In this document: piece by piece, positions 24,643 through 34,068 of the stretch
How positions within the stretch are numbered: the stretch's first letter is position 1
Layout of the letters: every line of letters starts with the position of its first letter
Source of the DNA: Roseivivax halotolerans
Lineage (GTDB): Bacteria > Pseudomonadota > Alphaproteobacteria > Rhodobacterales > Rhodobacteraceae
Assembly (NCBI RefSeq): GCF_900115815.1
Contig: NZ_FOXV01000002.1
Location: 124,001-188,000 of the forward strand
Reading direction: 5' to 3'
DNA length: 64,000 bases
Program-made: the position numbers and the translations under genes
The notes under the pieces: generated by a model
Database searches by the model: none
What the model saw: only the letters and a program-made list of their open reading frames with translations
Told to the model about the DNA's origin: nothing

Positions 24643-25266
24643 TCAAAGTGGGCCCGTCACAGGTTTGAAGCTCAAGGGCGCAGGCTGCGCTCTCAGGTTG
24701 GGCAGCTCCGCTTTACCGTCCTCGCCCAGCCAAAGTGCCCATTCTTCCGGCTCGACGATCACGGGCATCCGGTGATGCAAGTCCGCCATCTCTGCATTGG
24801 CCGCGCAGGTGACGATGGCAGCAGTCCTGCAGGTGACGCCGTTGCGTTCCCAATCCTGCCAAAGACCGGCAAAGGCGATGGGAGCTTCGTCGGTTCGCGT
24901 GATGTACCAGGGCTGCTTCGCGCCACCTTCGTCCTTGGTCCATTCATAAAAGCCTGAGGCAGGGATCAGACACCGCCGATGACGCGCCGCGTCGCGGAAG
25001 GCCGGTTTCTCTGCCATGGTTTCCGCCCGGGCATTGATGAGAAGCGGTCCGTCTTTCAGCGCCTTGTACCAACGCGGCAGGAACCCCCACCGCATCGCCT
25101 CCAGCGATCGCGGAGCATCATCCTCTCCGCCTCGCCGGATGACGTGAATATCGTCCGTGGGACAGACGTTTGAATTCGGCACGACCGGCAGGTCGTTCGC
25201 CGGACGCGCGTTGAAAAGTTGCGCCATCGCATCCTGCGGCAGCGTGACGGCGAAACGCCCGCACAT
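24643..25266 (-). CDS. SOS response-associated peptidase family protein (YedK/HMCES)
   Basis: The 207-residue SRAP protein begins MCGRFAVTLP. After Met removal Cys2 becomes the N-terminal nucleophile that crosslinks to abasic sites in single-stranded DNA. The other active-site elements are present: PTDDIHVIRR, LINARAETMAEKPAFR, Glu in SGFYEW and His in LHHRMPVIV. The start must be the ATG at 25266 because Cys has to follow Met; the frame extends upstream but without function. It overlaps the methyltransferase stop (TGATG). Confidence 0.94.
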   Translation of the reverse strand: MCGRFAVTLPQDAMAQLFNARPANDLPVVPNSNVCPTDDIHVIRRGGEDDAPRSLEAMRWGFLPRWYKALKDGPLLINARAETMAEKPAFRDAARHRRCLIPASGFYEWTKDEGGAKQPWYITRTDEAPIAFAGLWQDWERNGVTCRTAAIVTCAANAEMADLHHRMPVIVEPEEWALWLGEDGKAELPNLRAQPAPLSFKPVTGPL

Positions 25267-26471
25267 CAGCGCACCCTCCTGTAAAGCGAGGAATAGAGCA
25301 GGATGCCCCACGGCGCGAGCGCCGCCTCGAGCGGCTGCCAGAGCCGCCAGAATGCCAGCGGGTCCAGCCCCGCCATCGCCGCGATCTCATTCAAGTTTCG
25401 CGTCCCGTCAATCGACCCGATCAGTGGCGCTGTGCGCTTGTCGAGCGAAAGCGGAACCGACACGCCGCACGCTTTGAGGCTCGGCCGTTTGCCAGCGCCG
25501 ATTGCCTGCGCCAACGCGCGTGGATCGAGCCCCCTCAGATGCGGCACGTTCGCCCTTCGGTGCCCGCTGGCAGGCTCGGGCCGCTGCGCTTCTGCCGGGA
25601 CGAGATAGGCATTGTGAACCTTGATCGTGCCACGCAGCTTTTCGGCGAGCGCCATGCGCCTGTGCTCGGGCAAATCCGCGCCCTGCCCCGTGATCCGGCT
25701 GAGATCGTATAGCCCGGGCGTTGCGAAACTGGCCAATTGCCACCCGGTGGCATCCAGCGTCTCGCTGAGTTCCGACACGCTGTAGGCTCGGTCCTGCGAA
25801 TGCAGGAGCAGATCGTAGAACCCGGCATCGCTTTGTTCGTGATCTACGAGGTTGGTATTGGCGCGAAACGGATGCCCGGCGGGCAGCTCCGCAACGATCT
25901 TCCGGGCCTCGGCAAGCCGCACCTCCGGGCTTGCGCCGTCGAAGAGCGCGCCAAAGGCCTCCTGCAGCGGATAGACACCGGACCGACCGTAAGGCGCATA
26001 CACCATGACCCCGGCCGCGCCTCCCGGTGCCAATGCCTCGCGCAGGGCCCGGAAGCCCGCCTCTGGCTCAGGCAAGTGATGCAGCACTCCGCAGCAATCC
26101 ACGTAGTCGAAACGCCCGAAATCCGGCGCATCCAGAAGGCTCGCGGTGTGAAAGGTGATCGAGGTGAGCCCGCGCGCGGAGGCACGCGCCTCCGCGATCT
26201 CGCGCGCCCGGCGCGACAGGTCGAGATAGGTGATCTCGCACTCCCGTCCCGCCCAGGCCAGGATCTGCGCGAGCTGAATCGTGCCATCGCCGGTGCCACC
26301 CCCTGCCACCAGGATGCGTAGGGGTTTGGACCAGTCCCGCGCGCCGCCCCAGAGGAAGTGATCCATCTCGAGGGGATGCGAGGGAGAGCCCGTCACCAGC
26401 CGCGTCTTTTCCTCCGCGGGATCGCGGTCGGGATAAGGATACGCTTCGTATTGTTCGGCTACGCTGACCAT
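25266..26471 (-). CDS. Class I SAM-dependent methyltransferase
   Basis: The 401-residue protein begins SVAEQYEAYPYPDRDP and has a Rossmann methyltransferase domain: motif I ILVAGGGTGDGTIQLA, ITYLDLSRRA, FDYVDCCGVLHHL and LREALAPGGAAGVMVYAPYG. The C-terminal 150 residues are a separate, less recognisable domain ending in a helical region (MAGLDPLAFWRLWQPLEAAL). The ATG at 26471 is preceded by GGAG at good spacing. The substrate is unknown. It is coupled to the HMCES-like gene. Confidence 0.85.
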   Translation of the reverse strand: MVSVAEQYEAYPYPDRDPAEEKTRLVTGSPSHPLEMDHFLWGGARDWSKPLRILVAGGGTGDGTIQLAQILAWAGRECEITYLDLSRRAREIAEARASARGLTSITFHTASLLDAPDFGRFDYVDCCGVLHHLPEPEAGFRALREALAPGGAAGVMVYAPYGRSGVYPLQEAFGALFDGASPEVRLAEARKIVAELPAGHPFRANTNLVDHEQSDAGFYDLLLHSQDRAYSVSELSETLDATGWQLASFATPGLYDLSRITGQGADLPEHRRMALAEKLRGTIKVHNAYLVPAEAQRPEPASGHRRANVPHLRGLDPRALAQAIGAGKRPSLKACGVSVPLSLDKRTAPLIGSIDGTRNLNEIAAMAGLDPLAFWRLWQPLEAALAPWGILLYSSLYRRVR

Positions 26472-26622
26472 GCCGGCTCCGTTCACAAGGGCCCTCCCTC
26501 TGATCGCACAGCCCGCGCCGAGGCGCGAGTACCTCTGTCGCCGGCAATGGACGCGAACTCGGCTCCAAGCCGCCCTGTGATCGGACTTGACCGACGCTCG
26601 GCAAGGCGGCATCCCAACGCCC

Positions 26623-26958
26623 ATGATCATTTACAAGATTTTACGCGCGGACGAATGGACTGAACTCGATGCAAAGGGCGAGAGCCGGGGCGCGCCGATC
26701 GATGTCGAAGATGGCTACATCCATTTCTCGACTGCCGAGCAAGCGCCCGAGACGGCGGCGAAACACTTCGCGGGCGAGACCGGACTGAAGCTCCTGGCCT
26801 ACGACAGCGACATGCTCACGCCGCTCCGTTGGGAGGCCTCGCGGGGCGGTCAGCTGTTCCCACATCTTTATGCCCGTCTCCGGCGGGACCAGGCGCTCTG
26901 GGTCGCGGATCTGCCACTCGGCCCGGACGGGCATATTTTTCCGCACGGAATGGCATGA
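26623..26958 (+). CDS. DUF952-domain protein
   Basis: The 111-residue protein has the DUF952 core: [59 protein letters not shown]952 is a small glutathione-S-transferase-unrelated cytosolic family of unknown function. The start at 26623 was chosen over 26587 because the family begins at IIYKI. Its stop overlaps the pyrD ATG by 4 bases, so it is coupled to pyrimidine synthesis. Confidence 0.9.
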   Translation: MIIYKILRADEWTELDAKGESRGAPIDVEDGYIHFSTAEQAPETAAKHFAGETGLKLLAYDSDMLTPLRWEASRGGQLFPHLYARLRRDQALWVADLPLGPDGHIFPHGMA

Positions 26959-28013
26959 GAATCGCCGAACGCGCGGGGCTCGCGCTGATGCACCGCGTCG
27001 AGCCCGAGCGCGCACATGGGTTGGCCTTGGCCGCATTGAAGGCCGGGATCGCGCCAGCGCCGGGCCTTGTCACCACCGAGCGCCTCGAAACCGAGGTCGC
27101 CGGGCTGCGCCTGCCAAACCCGCTGGGCCTCGCGGCGGGCTTTGACAAGAACGCCGAAGCGATGCGGGGTCTCTCCCGCGCGGGGTTCGGCTTTCTCGAA
27201 GTCGGAGCCGCGACGCCCCGCCCGCAGCCGGGCAACCCGCGCCCGCGCCTTTTCCGCTTGAGCCAGGACCGCGCCGCGATCAATCGCTTCGGCTTCAACA
27301 ATGACGGGATGGAGGCGATTGCCGCGCGGCTCGAGACCCGCCCCCGCGATAGCGTGATCGGGCTCAATCTTGGTGCCAACAAGGATAGTGACGACCGCGC
27401 TTCCGACTATGTCACGGTGCTGCGCCGAACCGCGCCTCTGATCGACTTCGCGACGGTCAATGTCTCGTCTCCGAATACCGAGAAGCTGCGCGATCTGCAG
27501 GGGCGCGCGGCGCTCGAGGCGCTGCTTGGAAACGTGATCGAGACGCGGGACGAGCTGGGCGCGCGGCTGCCTGTTTTCCTGAAAATCGCGCCCGATCTCG
27601 ACGCGGATGCGCTGCGCGACGTGGCCGAGGTCGCGCGAGCGGTGAAGATCGACGGGATCATCGCGACCAACACAACGCTCGCCCGCGATGGGCTGACCTC
27701 GCCACATGCTGGCCAGGCTGGCGGTCTCTCGGGTCGCCCCCTGTTCGAGCGTTCGACCCGGATCCTGGCGAAGCTCTCCGAGCTGACAGGCCGCGAGATC
27801 CAGATCATCGGCGTGGGCGGGGTCGAGAACGCCGAGACCGCTTACCAGAAGATCCGCGCAGGCGCGTCAGCGCTGCAACTCTATACCGCGCTTGTCTATG
27901 GCGGGCTCGGTCTCGTGCGCGAAATTCTCGAGGGGCTCGATCGCCGTCTAGCTGCGGACGGCTTCAGCAACGTGGCCGAAGCCGTGGGATCAGGTCGGAA
28001 AAGCTGGCTTTAA
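26955..28013 (+). CDS. pyrD: Dihydroorotate dehydrogenase (quinone), class 2
   Basis: This 352-residue membrane-associated flavoprotein oxidises dihydroorotate using ubiquinone. The N-terminal helical segment (about residues 1-40) marks class 2 enzymes. FMN and active-site motifs follow: [51 protein letters not shown] with the catalytic Ser, IATNTTLAR and [21 protein letters not shown]. The true ATG is 26955, overlapping the DUF952 stop; a longer frame from 26829 is only overlap. It converges on trpF with overlapping stop codons. Confidence 0.96.
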   Translation: MRIAERAGLALMHRVEPERAHGLALAALKAGIAPAPGLVTTERLETEVAGLRLPNPLGLAAGFDKNAEAMRGLSRAGFGFLEVGAATPRPQPGNPRPRLFRLSQDRAAINRFGFNNDGMEAIAARLETRPRDSVIGLNLGANKDSDDRASDYVTVLRRTAPLIDFATVNVSSPNTEKLRDLQGRAALEALLGNVIETRDELGARLPVFLKIAPDLDADALRDVAEVARAVKIDGIIATNTTLARDGLTSPHAGQAGGLSGRPLFERSTRILAKLSELTGREIQIIGVGGVENAETAYQKIRAGASALQLYTALVYGGLGLVREILEGLDRRLAADGFSNVAEAVGSGRKSWL

Positions 28014-28672
28014 AGGCGCGGCGCGGCCTCGCCATCTTTCGCGGCCGCGATGAAAGCCCGGATTTTCCCGGCATCCTTGATCCCCGGCGACTCCTCGACG
28101 CCTGAAGAGACATCGAGCTGCTGCGCGCCGGTCATCGCGACCGCGCGGCGCGCATTTTCGGGCGTGAGCCCCCCTGCCAGCATCCAAGGCACTGGCCAGC
28201 GGCGACCCTGCACGAGCCGCCAGTCGAAGGCGAGTCCGTTGCCGCCCGGCAGTTCCGCCCCTTCCGGCGCTTTCGCGTCGATGAGGAGCTGGTCCGCGAC
28301 GCGCCCGTAAGCGGCAACCTTGGCGAGGTCGTCTTCGCTGGAGACACCGAGCGCCTTCATCACGGGCAGCCCCATGCGCGCGCGCACCTCGGCCACACGT
28401 TCGGGCGTCTCGCGGCCGTGCAGTTGGATCATGTCGAGAGGTACCGCCGCGTCGATCTCATCTAGAAGCGCGTCACTCGGATCGACCAGCAACCCGACCT
28501 TGGCGATGCCGGGAGGCACCTCGAGAGCAAGTTCACGCGCGGCCTCGACGGACACATTCCGCGGCGATTTGGGAAAGAACACGAAGCCGACATAGGCAGC
28601 CCCCGCCTCCGCGGCGGCGCGCACGTCTTCTACGCGGGTCAGGCCGCAAATTTTGACGCGCACGGAATCCAT
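28010..28672 (-). CDS. trpF: Phosphoribosylanthranilate isomerase
   Basis: The 220-residue TIM-barrel isomerase of tryptophan synthesis has catalytic Cys in [39 protein letters not shown] and the C-terminal phosphate loop [13 protein letters not shown] with [17 protein letters not shown]. The ATG at 28672 matches the family start. It is the last gene of the minus-strand rpsA-ihfB-lapA-trpF run. Its TAA overlaps the pyrD TAA on the other strand within 28010-28013. Confidence 0.96.
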   Translation of the reverse strand: MDSVRVKICGLTRVEDVRAAAEAGAAYVGFVFFPKSPRNVSVEAARELALEVPPGIAKVGLLVDPSDALLDEIDAAVPLDMIQLHGRETPERVAEVRARMGLPVMKALGVSSEDDLAKVAAYGRVADQLLIDAKAPEGAELPGGNGLAFDWRLVQGRRWPVPWMLAGGLTPENARRAVAMTGAQQLDVSSGVEESPGIKDAGKIRAFIAAAKDGEAAPRL

Positions 28673-28719
28673 GACACTCTTCGTCCCGGTATTGAAATGC
28701 GGAGCGTGGCGGGGCCCGA

Positions 28720-29073
28720 TCAGCCCGCGCGGTCCAGAAGTGCGAGAACCTCGTCCTTGTCCTTGTCCCGCTCGTCGCGGGTGCGGCGCAGCTCGCGCTC
28801 GAGCTGACGCACTTCGCGATCCTTGCGCGCAGCCTCGGCACGGTGCTTGTGCTCGCGCAGCCATTCCCACACGAAGCCGAGGATCAGACCGACGACGATG
28901 CCGCCGAAGATCACGATGAACAGCGGCAGGGAGACGTCTCTCTGAATGCCGAGAAGCTCCGCCATCTCCGTCGGCAAGAGCTGCAACGTCACCATGCCCC
29001 GGTTGGCAAGCGCAACCGCGATCAGCACCACGGCCACGGCGGCAAGAAAGAAGTAACGGAGATATCGTGTCAC
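28720..29073 (-). CDS. LapA-family (DUF1049) inner-membrane protein
   Basis: The 117-residue protein has two membrane segments ([19 protein letters not shown] and [20 protein letters not shown]) and a charged C-terminal coiled coil ([17 protein letters not shown]). This is the LapA/DUF1049 layout linked in E. coli to lipopolysaccharide assembly control. It starts with GTG at 29073, preceded by GGAAAGG; no ATG fits before the first membrane segment. The place directly after ihfB is conserved in many proteobacteria. Confidence 0.87.
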   Translation of the reverse strand: MTRYLRYFFLAAVAVVLIAVALANRGMVTLQLLPTEMAELLGIQRDVSLPLFIVIFGGIVVGLILGFVWEWLREHKHRAEAARKDREVRQLERELRRTRDERDKDKDEVLALLDRAG

Positions 29074-29077
29074 GAAG

Positions 29078-29362
29078 TCAGGCCTTTCCGTTCAGTCGGT
29101 CGCGCAGGAGCTTGCCGGTCTTGAAGAAGGGAACGTGCTTTTCCTCGACCTCGACCGCCTCGCCGGTCCGCGGATTACGGCCGGTCCGCGCGTCGCGCTT
29201 CTTGACCGAGAACGCTCCGAAGCCGCGAAGCTCCACGCGATCGCCACGCGCCATCGCGTTGGTGATCTCCTCGAAGATCGTGTTCACGATCCTCTCAACG
29301 TCGCGTTGGTAGAGATGCGGGTTCTCGTCCGCGATCTTCTGGATCAATTCCGATCGGATCAT
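29078..29362 (-). CDS. ihfB: Integration host factor beta subunit
   Basis: The 94-residue DNA-bending protein shows the HU/IHF fold with [47 protein letters not shown] (DNA-binding arm with RNPRTG) and the C-terminal [14 protein letters not shown]. The start position of the family is the ATG at 29362. It lies downstream of rpsA, a widely conserved pairing, separated from it by a terminator, so it likely has its own promoter in 29363-29560. Confidence 0.95.
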   Translation of the reverse strand: MIRSELIQKIADENPHLYQRDVERIVNTIFEEITNAMARGDRVELRGFGAFSVKKRDARTGRNPRTGEAVEVEEKHVPFFKTGKLLRDRLNGKA

Positions 29363-29561
29363 CTTCACCCCTCCCGGCACGATTTCGCCCGCACCGTTAA
29401 ACGAGAGTATAGGGCGCAAACGTCTGTGTTGAAACCAATTCTTGCGCTGATCCCTGGCCCGAACATGGCCGAGATGATGATTTTTCGGCCCCCTGCCCGC
29501 TTCTGCGCCGGCCTCGACCCGGTCAAATCGCCGGAAGACGCGACGCCCGATTCGCGCAACG

Positions 29562-29590
29562 AAAAGGCCCCGGCCATGATGACCGGGGCC
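29562..29590 (-). terminator. Intrinsic terminator of rpsA
   Basis: On the minus strand GGCCCCGG and CCGGGGCC form a perfect 8-bp stem (29583-29590 with 29566-29573) around a 9-base loop, followed immediately by TTTTC. It starts 28 bases after the rpsA stop, so it should end rpsA transcription and separate it from ihfB. Confidence 0.88.
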
Positions 29591-29618
29591 CGTGCCGACG
29601 CCCGAAGGCGGCGACAGA

Positions 29619-31301
29619 TTACTCGTCGTTCTTGTTCAGCGCTGCGCCGAGAATGTCGCCAAGCGATGCACCGGAATCGGAGGAGCCATACTGCTCGACC
29701 GCTTCTTTCTCTTCGGCGATCTCGCGCGCCTTGATCGACAGACCGAGACGACGGGACTTGCTGTCGACGTTGGTGACACGCACGTCGACCTTGTCGCCGA
29801 CCGAGAAACGCTCGGGGCGCTGCTCAGCGCGGTCACGCGACAGGTCGGAGCGGCGGATGAAGGATTTCATGCCTTCGTATTCCACCTCGATGCCGCCATC
29901 CTCGATCGCCGTCACTTCGACGGTGATGATCGAGCCGCGCTTCACGCCGCCAACCGCATCGGCGAACTTGTCACCGCCAAGCGCCTTGATGGAGAGCGAG
30001 ATGCGCTCCTTCTCGACGTCGGTTTCCTGAACGACTGCCTGGACGACATCGCCCTTGCGGTAGCTCTGGATGGCGTCTTCGCCACGCTCGTCCCAGCTGA
30101 GATCCGACAGGTGGACCATGCCGTCGATGTCGCCGTCGAGGCCGATGAACAGACCGAATTCGGTGATGTTCTTGACTTCGCCTTCGACCTCGGTGCCGGA
30201 CGGATGCGTCTCTGCGAAGACTTCCCACGGATTACGCATGGTCTGCTTGAGACCGAGCGACACGCGGCGCTTGGCCGGGTCGATCTCGAGCACCATCACC
30301 TCGACCTCCTGGGAGGTGGAGACGATCTTGCCCGGATGCACGTTCTTCTTGGTCCAGGACATCTCGGAGACGTGGACGAGGCCCTCGACACCCGGCTCAA
30401 GCTCAACGAACGCACCGTAATCGGTGATGTTCGTCACGCGGCCCGTATGGACCGAGCTCAGCGGGTATTTCGCGCCGACGAGATCCCACGGATCTTCCTG
30501 CAGCTGCTTCATGCCGAGGGAGATGCGGTGCGTCTCGCGGTTGATCTTGATGACCTGCACCTTGACTGTCTCGCCGATGGCGAGGATCTCGGAGGGGTGG
30601 TTCACACGGCGCCATGCCATGTCGGTGACGTGCAGCAGGCCGTCGACACCGCCCAGGTCCACGAAGGCCCCGTATTCGGTGATGTTCTTGACGACGCCGT
30701 CGACCGCCTGACCTTCTTCGAGGTTGGCGATGACTTCCGCGCGCTGCTCTGCACGGCTTTCCTCGAGAATGGCGCGGCGCGAGACGACGATGTTGCCCCG
30801 GCGGCGATCCATCTTGAGGATCTGGAACGGCTGCTTGAGGCCCATGAGCGGGCCCGCGTCGCGCACGGGGCGCACATCGACCTGGGAGCCGGGCAGGAAG
30901 GCCACGGCGCCGCCGAGATCGACGGTGAAGCCGCCTTTGACGCGACCGAAGATCGCGCCTTCGACGCGCGCATCGTCTGCATATGCCTTCTCGAGACGAT
31001 CCCACGCCTCTTCGCGGCGCGCCATCTCGCGGGAGATGACAGCCTCGCCGCGCGCGTTCTCGGCCGCGCGGAGATAGACTTCGACCTCATCGCCGACCGA
31101 GATGTCGGGCGTCTCGCCCGGATTTGCGAATTCCTTGAGATCGACGCGGCCTTCCATCTTGTAGCCGACATCGATGATGGCCTGGCCCGCCTCGACGGCG
31201 ATGACCTTGCCCTTGACGACAGTGCCCTCGTCGGGCGTGTCCATTTCGAGGCTTTCATTAAGGAGGGCCTCGAATTCCTCCATGCTTGCGTTCTGAGCCA
31301 T
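29619..31301 (-). CDS. rpsA: 30S ribosomal protein S1
   Basis: The 560-residue protein holds six S1 RNA-binding repeats, visible as repeated units such as [40 protein letters not shown] and [20 protein letters not shown]. The first two repeats are degenerate and bind the ribosome; the later ones bind mRNA (family knowledge). The ATG at 31301 is the family start. It lies in the cmk-rpsA-ihfB order common in proteobacteria, but here two other genes lie between cmk and rpsA. The 196-base upstream spacer probably holds its promoter. Confidence 0.97.
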   Translation of the reverse strand: MAQNASMEEFEALLNESLEMDTPDEGTVVKGKVIAVEAGQAIIDVGYKMEGRVDLKEFANPGETPDISVGDEVEVYLRAAENARGEAVISREMARREEAWDRLEKAYADDARVEGAIFGRVKGGFTVDLGGAVAFLPGSQVDVRPVRDAGPLMGLKQPFQILKMDRRRGNIVVSRRAILEESRAEQRAEVIANLEEGQAVDGVVKNITEYGAFVDLGGVDGLLHVTDMAWRRVNHPSEILAIGETVKVQVIKINRETHRISLGMKQLQEDPWDLVGAKYPLSSVHTGRVTNITDYGAFVELEPGVEGLVHVSEMSWTKKNVHPGKIVSTSQEVEVMVLEIDPAKRRVSLGLKQTMRNPWEVFAETHPSGTEVEGEVKNITEFGLFIGLDGDIDGMVHLSDLSWDERGEDAIQSYRKGDVVQAVVQETDVEKERISLSIKALGGDKFADAVGGVKRGSIITVEVTAIEDGGIEVEYEGMKSFIRRSDLSRDRAEQRPERFSVGDKVDVRVTNVDSKSRRLGLSIKAREIAEEKEAVEQYGSSDSGASLGDILGAALNKNDE

Positions 31302-31451
31302 GTGGCGTCTTTTTCCTTTACTTCACGCTATTCCGGCCGCGCGGTTGTCTCCGCCGGTCTTGAGTTGGTCCTGGGCCCGCAAAACAAAGAGGGCCGGACG
31401 GGACCGACCCTGCTCGCCTCTTTGCTTCGCGGCGTTTATCGCCGTTTCGAC

Positions 31452-31471
31452 GGGGCGGGACATACCGCCCC
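31452..31471 (-). other. GC hairpin between the DUF4168 gene and rpsA
   Basis: GGGGCGG (31452-31458) and CCGCCCC (31465-31471) form a 7-bp stem with a 6-base loop, 26 bases after the stop of the DUF4168 gene. There is no U-tract on the minus strand, so it is at best a weak terminator or an mRNA 3'-end stabiliser ahead of the rpsA promoter region. Confidence 0.45.
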
Positions 31472-31497
31472 ATCGGGCTTTTGGCAAGCCCTGAGCG

Positions 31498-31878
31498 CTA
31501 TTGGTCGGTTCCAAGATGCGCCTTCAAGGCGCGCGCGATCCGCGCATTGAGCACCGGATCCTCCTGCGCGTCGCGATTGATCCGCTGGTATTCCGAAAAG
31601 CTGAGCCCCGGCGTTGCCGCGACATGCGCCGACAGACGCGCGTTCGCCTCCGCGATCAGGCTCGCGCGGTCCGCGTCATTGTCGACCTCGTAGTAGCGCA
31701 TCATGTAATCTTTGCGGATCTTGGAGACCGCGATCGCCGTTTCGGCGAACCGCTCGATCGTGGCATCGCTGATGGCCGGGACATAGCGCACCGTCTCCGG
31801 GTGCGGCTCAGGCCCCGCCACGGCAGCCCCGCCGAACACCAATGCAAAAGCCACCGCTGACACGATACGGTGTTTCAT
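31498..31878 (-). CDS. Secreted DUF4168-domain protein
   Basis: The 126-residue protein has a signal peptide of about 21 residues (KHRIVSAVAFALVFGGAAVA) and a helical mature domain of DUF4168 type: SDATIERFAETAIAVSKIRKDY and GLSFSEYQRINRDAQEDP near the end. Family members are small periplasmic proteins of unknown function. The ATG at 31878 is chosen over an upstream start at 31911 that would place charged residues before the signal. It lies between the glycosyltransferase-like gene and rpsA. Confidence 0.83.
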   Translation of the reverse strand: MKHRIVSAVAFALVFGGAAVAGPEPHPETVRYVPAISDATIERFAETAIAVSKIRKDYMMRYYEVDNDADRASLIAEANARLSAHVAATPGLSFSEYQRINRDAQEDPVLNARIARALKAHLGTDQ

Positions 31879-31948
31879 ATCGTCACCTCTGGTCTTTCCC
31901 TGTGCGGGCAAAGGCTTCCAGAGAGATCGATTCGGGTAAAGCGACGCG

Positions 31949-33025
31949 TCAGGTTTTTGCGGTTAATCGCGTAAAGGCGGCCTCGGCCTCCCGGTCAGGC
32001 GCGGTGTTTTCAGGCGTCTTCAAGCGGCCCTTGTTCTTCCAGTTCGTATTCACGCCGCGGCAATGCAGGAACCGGAAGCCTTTCGCAGCAAAGCGATGCA
32101 GGAAGGGCAACCGTTCGAGCCCGTGAATATCCCAGCTGAAGCCGCCCAAGGGCCCCGAAGGATCGAGGCACCATTTCGGAGGCGACGGCCGCGGGGGGTC
32201 GAAGCGATGGATATGGTCCTCATGGGTAAACGGCGGGTCGGCACCGGGCGGCGGAGACATCCATTCGCCCGCGATCTGCACGAAACCCAGCTTCGATGCG
32301 CGCGCCGCGTCGAAGAGGCTGCCCTGCCCGATCGCGATCTCGTCGATATCAAGGTTCAGAATGCCGCCCGCCCGGTCCAGGCCGCGGAGCCGCAACGCGT
32401 TGAATAGCGCGGTCTGAAGGTATTTCTCGGTCCGGCGGTAAGGCTTCAGGCCGACCGGGCCGTAGCGATACGGCGCATCGAAGACGTAAGGCTCGACGCC
32501 AGCCGCGCGAAGCGTCTCGGCAATCTCGCCGATGCCGTAGCGCGCCGAGCCGTTGTCGATCAACGCGACCGCGTCGAGCCCATGTCCGGCCTTCGTCAGC
32601 CGCGCGTGTTCGGCGATCCATTCCAGATCGTTGTCCTTGTTGATGCAGAAATGCACCCTTTTGCCATCGAGACCCGGCAGACCGGCCTCGTGCACAAGGG
32701 TTTCGCCGGTCCAGCCCGCCAGCGTGACATCGATGCGGTCGGGCGCACGCGGCGCGGCCAGCTCGAGAACCGTATGGCGCTTGTAGCGCCGCTCGCGCGC
32801 GATCTGGGCGGGCTCACCGTCGAGGCGGAACTCGCCCCCCAGCACCAAGGCGCGCAGGTTGTTGAGCGGTGGGCAAACCAGATGCACAACACCCTTCCGC
32901 CAGATCGCGTCATACCAGAACGTGTCCGCATCGAAGCCGTCCGCGTAGGTCTCGGGGCGATAGGCCTCGGGCAGTTTCGAGTGGCGGCGAAGATCTTCGG
33001 GAAAAGCGAGCCGGTGGAACTGCAT
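31949..33025 (-). CDS. Glycosyltransferase-like protein of unknown substrate
   Basis: The 358-residue protein lacks a signal peptide. Its central part, VHFCINKDNDLEWIAEHARL, AVALIDNGSARYGIGEIAETL, then GGILNLDIDEIAIG, resembles a GT-A type glycosyltransferase such as families GT2/GT92, with DxD-like LDIDE as a metal-binding candidate. The C-terminus has HRFDPPRPSPPKW and GLERLPFLHRFAAKGFRFLHCRGVNTNW. The start overlaps the cmk stop by one base. I am unsure of the enzymatic class, and the first 120 residues are unrecognised. Confidence 0.6.
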   Translation of the reverse strand: MQFHRLAFPEDLRRHSKLPEAYRPETYADGFDADTFWYDAIWRKGVVHLVCPPLNNLRALVLGGEFRLDGEPAQIARERRYKRHTVLELAAPRAPDRIDVTLAGWTGETLVHEAGLPGLDGKRVHFCINKDNDLEWIAEHARLTKAGHGLDAVALIDNGSARYGIGEIAETLRAAGVEPYVFDAPYRYGPVGLKPYRRTEKYLQTALFNALRLRGLDRAGGILNLDIDEIAIGQGSLFDAARASKLGFVQIAGEWMSPPPGADPPFTHEDHIHRFDPPRPSPPKWCLDPSGPLGGFSWDIHGLERLPFLHRFAAKGFRFLHCRGVNTNWKNKGRLKTPENTAPDREAEAAFTRLTAKT

Positions 33026-33645
33026 TACGCCGTCCGCGTGCCTCCAGCCGCCTCGATGGCGGCGATGGCGGCGGCGACGGCCTCCTCGATGGACAGGTGC
33101 GTCGTGTCGATCTCGGTCGCGTCGTCGGCGGGACGCAGCGGCGCATCGGCGCGGCCCATGTCACGGGCGTCGCGCGCGCGCACATCTTCGAGCACGCGGG
33201 AATAATCGACATCTTCCCCCGCCGCGACGAATTCCTGGAAGCGGCGGCGTGCGCGGGTCTCCGGCGAGGCGATCACGAACAGCTTGGCCTCGGCCTCCGG
33301 GCAGATCACCGTACCGATATCCCGGCCGTCGAGCACCGCGCCCCCGTCGCGCCGCGCGAAGGCGCGTTGGAAATCGACAAGCGCTGCCCGCACTTCAGGA
33401 ATCGCCGCGACCTTGGAGGCCGCCTCGCCGACCGCTCCGGTCCTGAGCCCGTCTTTTTCGAGATCGGCGGGCATCAACGCCCTCGCCGCCTCCAGCGGCT
33501 CTTCGCCCTCGAGCATCCGCAGACCGACAGCGCGATATAGAAGCCCGGTGTCGAGATGCGCGCAGCCGAAGACGCGCGCCACTTCGCGCGAGATCGTGCC
33601 CTTGCCTGAGGCTGCAGGTCCGTCGATGGCAATCGTAAAGGCCAT
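33025..33645 (-). CDS. cmk: Cytidylate kinase
   Basis: The 206-residue P-loop kinase phosphorylates CMP and dCMP. It has the nucleotide loop [43 protein letters not shown], and the lid Arg-rich segment [12 protein letters not shown]. The ATG at 33645 gives the canonical start. It sits between the GFA gene and the glycosyltransferase-like gene, in the aroA-cmk-rpsA order. Confidence 0.96.
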   Translation of the reverse strand: MAFTIAIDGPAASGKGTISREVARVFGCAHLDTGLLYRAVGLRMLEGEEPLEAARALMPADLEKDGLRTGAVGEAASKVAAIPEVRAALVDFQRAFARRDGGAVLDGRDIGTVICPEAEAKLFVIASPETRARRRFQEFVAAGEDVDYSRVLEDVRARDARDMGRADAPLRPADDATEIDTTHLSIEEAVAAAIAAIEAAGGTRTA

Positions 33646-33654
33646 GAGGTCTTC

Positions 33655-34068
33655 CTATCCCGGACGCGTTGCCAATGCGAGGGCCGGATCGTCCTGAGCG
33701 GCCTGCGGCAGGCCGTCGGCTATCTCGTAGTACCGCCCCTTGTCGGCACAGAAAATATGGCTGGCGAGCTTCAGATCGTCCGGATGCGTGTCGAGCGTGC
33801 CCGCCCAGATCGAGAGATGCCCAGGCCGCCGCCAGAACAGGTTCGACCCGCAGGTCGGGCAGAACCCCCGCTCGGCGCTGTCCGAAGAGCGGTACCATCG
33901 GGGCTCACCCTCGATTGTGACGCAGTCTGCCGGGGCCGAGGTCGCGGCGACGTGATGGCCGGTCGTCTTTCGGCATTGGCTGCAATGGCAGGCGACAACC
34001 GGACGGAGCGGGCCGTCCACCCGGTAGCGGATCGCGCCGCAAAGGCAGGATCCCGTCGCGGTGCTCAT
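33655..34068 (-). CDS. GFA-domain (glutathione-dependent formaldehyde-activating-like) zinc protein
   Basis: The 137-residue protein shows the GFA zinc pattern: [24 protein letters not shown] and [15 protein letters not shown], giving seven cysteines for two zinc sites. It belongs to the large GFA/CENP-V family; most members have no known substrate and few activate formaldehyde. The ATG overlaps the aroA stop by 4 bases, placing it in an aroA-GFA-cmk operon. Confidence 0.88.
   Translation of the reverse strand: MSTATGSCLCGAIRYRVDGPLRPVVACHCSQCRKTTGHHVAATSAPADCVTIEGEPRWYRSSDSAERGFCPTCGSNLFWRRPGHLSIWAGTLDTHPDDLKLASHIFCADKGRYYEIADGLPQAAQDDPALALATRPG

Noticed and set aside
29365-29577. 70-codon minus-strand frame between rpsA and ihfB
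   Set aside because: It starts inside the rpsA terminator stem, has no clear ribosome-binding site and no recognisable features.
31302-31497. Possible small gene upstream of rpsA
   Set aside because: Short frames here lack ribosome-binding sites and resemble nothing known; the region more likely holds the rpsA promoter.
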